From Citrus sinensis (lineage: Eukaryota > Streptophyta > Magnoliopsida > Sapindales > Rutaceae), in NCBI RefSeq assembly GCF_022201045.2, contig NC_068563.1:4464001-4528000 (forward strand): a DNA stretch of 64,000 bases, written 5' to 3'. Numbering within the stretch: the stretch's first letter is position 1; the number at the start of each line of letters is the position of its first letter. Positions 57,575 to 64,000 of this stretch are shown piece after piece. The notes under the pieces were generated by a model. It was given only the letters and a program-made list of their open reading frames with translations, made no database searches and was not told where the DNA came from. Position numbers and translations under genes: made by a program.

Positions 57575-59972
57575 TTTGCTTCCAACACTTTTTGAGTGCA
57601 GCACTTAAATTGACTGACATACACGAACAAAACAATCTTGCCTCGAGAGTTTCAAGCGTTGTTTAGTTTTGGGCTGGGCATGAACGGTTTCTTCTTCATT
57701 TGGGCTGGTCGCATTCAGTATTTTGGGTTCAGAATCTAAATCGTGGGTAAGATACTAATAATGGAACTTCGACAGCTGCCTAATAAATTCATATCTTTTG
57801 TTGCAAATTACTAGTTAATTATCATAATCACATCATAATCATAATTAATATAGTGATTGTAAAATTCTTAGGTTTGTTTTTGAAAGTACATACCTTTTTT
57901 GTTTTTTGGTCTATCTTTTTGTGTTGAGTACCTTCGAAAAATTAATCTCACTTGGGGTTGGGCCCTTCATCGAAAAAGGAAGACACTAATCCTACTCCCA
58001 AATTAGGCAAGTTCTTGGGCCTCCTGTAAATGGCTCGGCCCAATTAACTTAACCTTTCAATACCTTTTTCATCCCAGCATCAACGGACAAGCATCACACT
58101 TTTAGTGTATAGATCAGGATCTTCTCCTGATCTGAGCACTCTTGATCTTTTATAGATTTTGTAACACTTGTATTTTAGTGTTAATAGATAATTAGAATTT
58201 AACTACTTTTTTCTTTTTAATTTATTAACCACTAATCAATTTGCTCAGATAAAAATCAGATCAAGAGAGTGTGTTCATCCTTTGGTGTATACCAATAGAA
58301 TTAGAAGCTATAATTAGGGCGCCATTAATTAATCATTTGACGGTCAGTCATCAGTGCAAGTTTAAATAAGCATATAAGCACTCCGAATTAAGTTGCATTG
58401 CATGTACGCATATTAATAATAAGGCATATTAAAATTAATACTGCAATTACTATCAACAACAAATATATCTGGCCTTTCCTTCCATGGAGGGCCAATATAT
58501 TGAAGAAGAATCAGAGAAATGTTCTTACAATAACATAATAATAAAAATATATATTATCTTAACCACTTTTCAAGAGTATGATCGTTTCTTTATATATCTT
58601 TTATTCCTTTAATATATTACTAGGCACTTATCACTTAAACCAACCAACTAAACAGACACATGCATGCATATTCTGCAAGTTCAATTCGAGCTCTCTATTT
58701 CCAAATGGGAGCAACAACTTTAAAATACTTTGCAATGCTTATCCACGTTTTACAAATTTTAATGATACTCTTGGTGAAACTTTTTTAGTAATTAAGAGAC
58801 ACAAGATGTATACCACAAGAATCAAGATGATGATGATGATGATTACTTTATGAACTTTTTGTGCTCACTTAACCTCGCTCGTGCCCAATATTTTAATTTG
58901 ATTTAGGACTAAAAAGCATATGAACAATATTGGAACGTGCATAAGAGTTAATATTATTTTTCAAAATGGTTCAATTTTTTTTTTTTTTCACTAGTATGCA
59001 ATTTTTGGAGCTCAAGATTGTAAAATATACAAAACCTTTCTTCCGTTTATCTACAATATCGCCAATATGCACTGGATCCGTTCTTGATACTCGAAAAACA
59101 AAAATAAACTCGAGTTTTCAATTCCCATTTTCCATAATAATTATATGTATATCTATATTAAACCCGAATTTATAAATTTTTTATTTTAACACACACACAC
59201 ACACACGACACACATTCTTGACAATAGACGATGACCATAATGGCGACAAGAAAAAATAATTATGAAAACGACGAGCAATACAAGGAAAAGTCGGAAAGGC
59301 GAGCAAATAATGGCAAGGAGAAAGTGAAAAAAAAGAGGCAGGCGTATGTGTTTTCTGGAGCAGAATTGGCTTGATCCTTGATGTGGGAGTGAGCCTGTGC
59401 AGGTTTCATTTTCATGCACTTACCTTTTGCGTCAGCCACACATTCTGTTAATGTAAAGCCAAATTATATGAAAAGTGACAAGTACCATAAATTGATACCC
59501 ACAAAGAAGATGTTGTGTTCAAATTCGTCTGTTAAAGTCACTTAAAATCATATTGTTCGGTTGAATAAAGATAAACGTGCGATCCATATGATGGAGGATC
59601 ATTCTTTAAGCATCATTTTCAGTAAACAAAAAATTAATATATAAATGTTAAATATTTATGAGGTAAAGACTAAAGACCTGGAATTGGAATGTATTCGAAA
59701 TTGTAAGAATTGTGAACGTTCACGTTCTTGAGTTTTCTATTATCTCATCTTGAGCACGAATTCGGGAGAATTGTTGAAGAAAAGTCAGCGATTGTACAAA
59801 TTTCATTTCATCATTTTTTTTTTAAACAATAACAGTTGGAGGAAAAAAAATGTAAGAAGATTTGTGCTGGCACAATACTTTTGACTTGCATCATATTTGG
59901 GAAGAAACTTATCCAAGAAAATGGTAACGATGACGATGAGAACAAAATTTAAATGCTTTTTATTGTTAATAT
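57575..59972. other. Intergenic DNA downstream in the window of PUKI's promoter
   Basis: 57575-57800 is the PUKI upstream region. The rest is AT-rich with a foldback repeat (58113-58282), a (GAT)n stretch (58826-58842) and a (CA)n tract (59190-59206). Frames at 58578-58853, 58966-59175 and 59186-59419 show no family motifs. Confidence 0.5.
58113..58282. repeat. Foldback repeat, MITE-like
   Basis: The left part (ATCTGAGCACTCTTGATCTT, 58129-58148) is echoed by the reverse complement of the right part (ACACTCTCTTGATCTGATTT). It seems related to the foldback at 63090-63270, sharing GGATCYT...ATCTGA ends and a central AATAGATAATTAGAATTTAA-like segment. No target duplication was fixed. Confidence 0.4.
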
Positions 59973-60120
59973 TTAACAAACAAAAGCTGCTTCAATAGAT
60001 GGAGACAACTTTATTGAAGTTAAAAGTTTCCAACTTCCATGTGAAGGCTGATTTTGGTTAAGAACAGTTGAATTTGAGTTCGTTGTAATGGAATTGGCCA
60101 TGTCTGGCTCTGATACCATG
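59973..60120 (-). mobile_element. Copia-type retrotransposon remnant (LTR end, PBS, gag start)
   Basis: On the - strand an LTR-like end ...TTTCATCA is followed directly by TGGTATCAGAGCCAGA (60118-60103), the primer-binding site complementary to initiator tRNA-Met used by plant Copia elements. An ATG immediately after it (60101) opens 42 codons beginning MANSITTNSN and ending in SIKLSPSIEAAFVC before a stop, like the start of Copia gag proteins with a Ser/Asn-rich head and an IKL block. The LTR itself extends above 60119 but its outer end was not found. No further gag-pol is visible, so only the 5' end of an element remains. Confidence 0.55.
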
Positions 60121-61015
60121 ATGAAAGAAAGCAAGAAAAGTGATAATGTTTAAGTGTTGAATGCATGAATAAGCCTTGATAAGGCCGATTGAAAACTGCT
60201 GCAGTCTTACTCACCCAACCCACGGCTTCCACTAAAATAAGACTTGGGTTTCTCGTTGCCACCTGTTTGGCAAAGGACTCATCACTTTAGCCCTCACCGA
60301 TTTGTTATGATGATGAATGGTGATAATTTGATACACACATATGAAGTGATCATGAATTTTCTACTAAATGAGCTAACAACTTGAATTTTAAATAAAATAA
60401 CGGCACTCAAATTTGAATTTTCTACTAAAAGTTAATTATAATAAAAAAGCCCCTAATTAAAATGAAAAAAAAAAGTTTACTAGCATCCAATATCTAAGAC
60501 ATAACAAAGAAAATTAGTTGAAAAATGATAGAAATTATTATTGATCAAAGTTTTCATCTTATCTTTTTACCCTATTTTGGCACCCAGGTCATCACACATC
60601 ACTTCTTAAAGTTTCAAAGTTTATGTTTCAAGAGAACAAATTAATTCTACGTTGTAAATTACAAATCCTCATGCTCAGACTCGTTGACATCATCAATTAC
60701 GCAAGTATATCCAATACCCAAAACGCAAGTCAGTAAATAATTAAAGAAGATGAAGTCAAACCCTACATGATCGCATGTGAATCTTTGGGGTCCCCAAAAG
60801 AGAGAGTCCGCAAACAGTTGCTAACCACAAATAAGTAAAAATCAAATAAATTCCAAGGACTTTCTAATTCCTACGTACATTGTGCCCACAGCAAATTTGG
60901 AACGTAATTGATACGATAGAGATCGACTTCAGATTTGTTGTAGAAAAAGGAATAGGGCCGGGTGACGTTTCAGCTATGGATTCCAATTCTTGACTTTTCA
61001 GTGAAGAAACAGTGA

Positions 61016-61117
61016 CTAGTCTCGGTCTTTGCATGATTAATAATTGCACCTAGTTTCGGTCTTTGCATTATTAATAATTGCACCTAGTTTCGGTCTTTGC
61101 ATTATTAATAATTGCAC
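61016..61117. repeat. 34 bp tandem repeat, three units
   Basis: Units 61016-61049, 61050-61083 and 61084-61117 begin CTAGTYTCGGTCTTTGCAT and end TTAATAATTGCAC. Units 2 and 3 are identical and unit 1 differs at two bases. Each unit contains the palindrome TTATTAATAA (TGATTAATAA in unit 1). Confidence 0.9.
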
Positions 61118-63089
61118 CCACCCTATAGTTATGTGCATGTTATATAGACTTCTCTACCCTAAAGAATAAAGTCTCAAAAGTCAAAACAATATGTTGAACA
61201 CAAGTCCTCGCGTTGGATCGCCATCTTTTTCATCGGGGTGAATTTTAGGTACTCTTACAAGTATTCTTATTTTATTTTATTTTATTTATTTCATGTACCT
61301 GCTAATTAAAGAGTTATTTGGGATTGAAGTTGGCTAACACAAAAATATTAATTAAACTCTAACTATTGTAGTTTTGAAGATATATTAATGTGATTTTTTA
61401 CTTGTAAGATAAAAAATTTATTATATTTTTCATAATTTTTTCAAAATTATTATCTAAAAATTATATTTTATATATATTATTAATTTTTGTTTCATAATTA
61501 TAATTTTTTTGCCACTTTAATCTCAAACGAAAACTAGGAGTAATAGTTCTACCGGGTGGGGGGGGGGTGTTTTTACTGACATAATGGTGTTGTCAAGATT
61601 TTGGTTGAACTTGGCTTCTAATAGAGAAATGAAAAATTGTAGTGATAAAGTCAAACTATTAAACCTTCAATAATGCTATACTTATTTAATTGAGATACTT
61701 AATTTGTATCTCAACTGATGTGGTAAGTGATGTGTCACTATCTGATTGATTTAATTTATAGATAATTATTAAATCTTATCATTTTTAATTCAACTATTAA
61801 TTTTTTGTTGATGACAACTACAAACTTTTATTCTAACTAAATAAACATAACACTCTTAAACTTTACATAAAAGTGGAGTAAATTTTCGTGAATGCCCCCC
61901 AATTTCAACATAATTCCGCCCACGGTGCTTTTTTATGGCAGTGTAATAATGTTTTACAAATTTGACCTTAAATTTTAATTTTTTCAACTTTTGGCCCACA
62001 TGGGTCACACATAAATCATTATTTGTCATACATTAACCCCTATTAGTTATTAGTTATGACAAAATGGCCCACTTGGTCTAAAGATTTTGATTTCGCGCAT
62101 GCCAGCAATATCCAAAAATGAAAAATGTACATTGAAGAGTATTGCAATCAACTAATCAAGCTAAGATTTTTCTATTTTGTTAATCATTTTTCAAATTAAA
62201 AAAAAAAAATCAACTTTACTGACTTGTTTGACAGAATGGGAAAATTCGTTGCATCGAAAAGCTCTAGCACACTGATTTAAATAGTATAGAATTAATTCAC
62301 TAATTATTGATTAGGTGCCACGTCACATTTTTCATGGACATTTTATATGAAAAATTATGTCATAGCTAGCTGGACTCTTGATATACATAAATATATGTAA
62401 TTGCAACCAGACTTCCCAAATTATTTTGAAAAATCATTCAAATTAATAATTGTTTAAGCATATCATTGTTCATTTCGATGACCTTGGCAACAAGAGTTGC
62501 CAACACTTTAAAACTCGGAATTTATAATATAGTTTTTTTTGTACTTGCCTAATTATTGTTCATTGCTAGTCAACAGGCCCGTCACAAATATACTAGTTTA
62601 TAATTGGGGTTGCGTGTACTCATGAACGTGGCTGAATTCAATTGTTTTCTCAAAAATTAATTTGTATATCCTAATAATCAATTTATATAATAATTAAGAT
62701 GATGATCATGCATCATCAGCCTCTTAAATAATTCCCATCCTTTGAAATAGTGTTGAAAACTTGTCACGATGAATCATGATCTCAAGCCATAAGATGACAA
62801 TTCGACCTCATCACGAAATATTGTTTAGGGTAATTTCTCTTAAAAATTAATTATCTTATTAGATGTCGACACGATATTTTATGAGCTAGTTAGATAGATA
62901 ATTAGACTTCTTTAGTCATCATTTAATTGAATTTAAGATATATAACCGATTAACATTTCATATCAATTTATATATCTTGATTTTCTCTTTCTGCTACAAC
63001 TCAAGGTTCTCAAACTTTTTAGTTCATTCATTCACAGCCACAAAAGTTATATAATCTTTAAAAATTGATGGATGATAGCCGTTATAAGA

Positions 63090-63270
63090 TTAGGATCCTA
63101 TCATATCTGAATTCTTTAGAAATTTTAGTAATTAATAGATGTTATGTCTTAATAGTGTATAGATAGAATTTAATTTATTTATTTTATAAATTTATTAACA
63201 ATCAATTAACTCATAAATTTTTACTCGAAAGAAGTTCAGATCATAAGATAATCGTAATAGAATTCTATTA
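63090..63270. repeat. Foldback repeat related to 58113-58282
   Basis: The left end (TAGGATCCTATCATATCTGA) and the reverse complement of the right end (TTATGATCTGAACTTCTTTC) share ATCTGAA-YTTCTTT. The interior resembles the 58.1 kb copy (AGTGTATAGATAGAATTTAA). Likely a MITE family member; ends uncertain. Confidence 0.4.
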
Positions 63271-64000
63271 GGATATTGAAAATAATGGATAGGGAAAAAT
63301 TCAAAGGCACGTGTTGGACTAAAATGCCGAAAGGGGCCAAATCGTCAAGTCTTTAAAAGCACCATGGACCCATGTATTTCGAAACGGAGCATCTTTTCAA
63401 CGCATGCTCCGATGCTTATCATTAATAAATTGAGTTGTGAATGGGAACAATATACTACAATTGACGTCAATAATCACTGACCCTGCAATTTCCTTGAACA
63501 TTCATTACTCCTTTGATTTAATTTTTAAGATGAAAGGGGTGTGTGTGCGTGTGTGCTGACTGTTGAGTGATTTAGAAAGCGATTTTATTTGCAAGTTTCT
63601 TTGAAAGCAAAATTTGAAAATTAATGTACCAGATGCTTCGTTGACAAGCACTTTAATTATCATCTTTATTGTGATAACTTATGAATCTTCACAACATAAT
63701 AAGAGATAAGAAAATAATCCCTGCAAGTTAAACGTAACCATGCACATCAAACTTGATCTCTTATATAGGATTTATTTGAGTATAGATAGTTTAGTGTTCT
63801 TAAAATATTAAACTAATTTTTAAGATCTGATTCGCCACGTATATTATAGATAACAAAAATGCATGCAGAATTTGAGAAATTCAATTCCTTGAATAATATC
63901 ACATAGCCCCTTCATCTTTGTATTATTTAAAAAATTCTTCATTTACTTTTAGTTTCTTACAAATTTATCTTGAATTAAAAGCAAGCTCGCAATATAATTA

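Larger units (their letters stand above)
60121..64000. other. Intergenic DNA at the right end
   Basis: Apart from the tandem repeat (61016-61117), a run of ten G (61558-61567) and the foldback at 63090-63270, I see no gene or RNA. The sequence is strongly AT-rich. Confidence 0.5.

Noticed and set aside
59186-59419. Small secreted protein of 77 residues on the - strand
   Set aside because: The hydrophobic stretch comes from AT-rich and (CA)n low-complexity sequence; no family motif or promoter support. A 21 bp mini-exon reading nearby could not be tied to any gene.
1-64000. CRISPR array, operon or prophage-like system
   Set aside because: No regularly spaced identical repeats, no polycistronic arrangement; all genes are eukaryotic with introns or plant-specific families.

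Overview
The window is 64 kb of AT-rich plant nuclear DNA. Genes have GT-AG introns (one GC-AG), long intergenic stretches and several layers of transposable elements. The proteins are those of a eudicot; their overall look made me think of a woody rosid such as Citrus, but that is an impression and not something the sequence proves. No tools were run: exon borders were read by hand from splice sites and reading frame, and every total length closes on an intact frame.

Layout. 0-15 kb is sparse. It holds a non-autonomous hAT element (0.80-1.67 kb), a tRNA-derived SINE (4.96-5.18 kb), a DIR1-type lipid-transfer protein (5.60 kb +), a 24-codon remnant of a second isopentenyltransferase (6.93 kb -), and an intact single-exon adenylate isopentenyltransferase for cytokinin synthesis (8.86 kb -). 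A duplicated as-1-like motif lies about 1.9 kb upstream of the latter. 15.0-19.3 kb (-) is the 13-exon OST48 gene of the oligosaccharyltransferase complex, with a hAT element only about 170 bp upstream of its start codon.

21.1-31.9 kb is the most striking part: a nest of mobile elements. A roughly 10.8 kb Mutator-like element with about 350 bp terminal inverted repeats carries a decayed FAR1/FRS-type transposase gene. That gene is interrupted by a 1.38 kb solo LTR (target duplication ATGTG) and a 3.8 kb hAT element (target duplication ATTGAAAG). The hAT element's own transposase gene is broken by another 1.23 kb hAT-type element, and one of its internal pieces is inverted.

34-58 kb is gene-dense and ordinary: RCE1/UBC12 NEDD8-conjugating enzyme (+), FQR1-like quinone reductase (-), deSI-like PPPDE protease (-), a short G-box-type bZIP factor (+), HVA22K (-), an intronless PPR protein (-) and pseudouridine kinase with a perfect PTS2 peroxisomal signal (-). 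These are housekeeping or regulatory genes of separate pathways with no sign of a functional cluster. 58-64 kb is intergenic, with a Copia-type primer-binding site and gag remnant, foldback repeats and a three-unit 34 bp tandem repeat.

I found no CRISPR, operon or obviously new enzymatic system. The novelty is in the nested transposons, the IPT relic, and small features such as the GC-AG intron, the as-1-like pair and local duplications.
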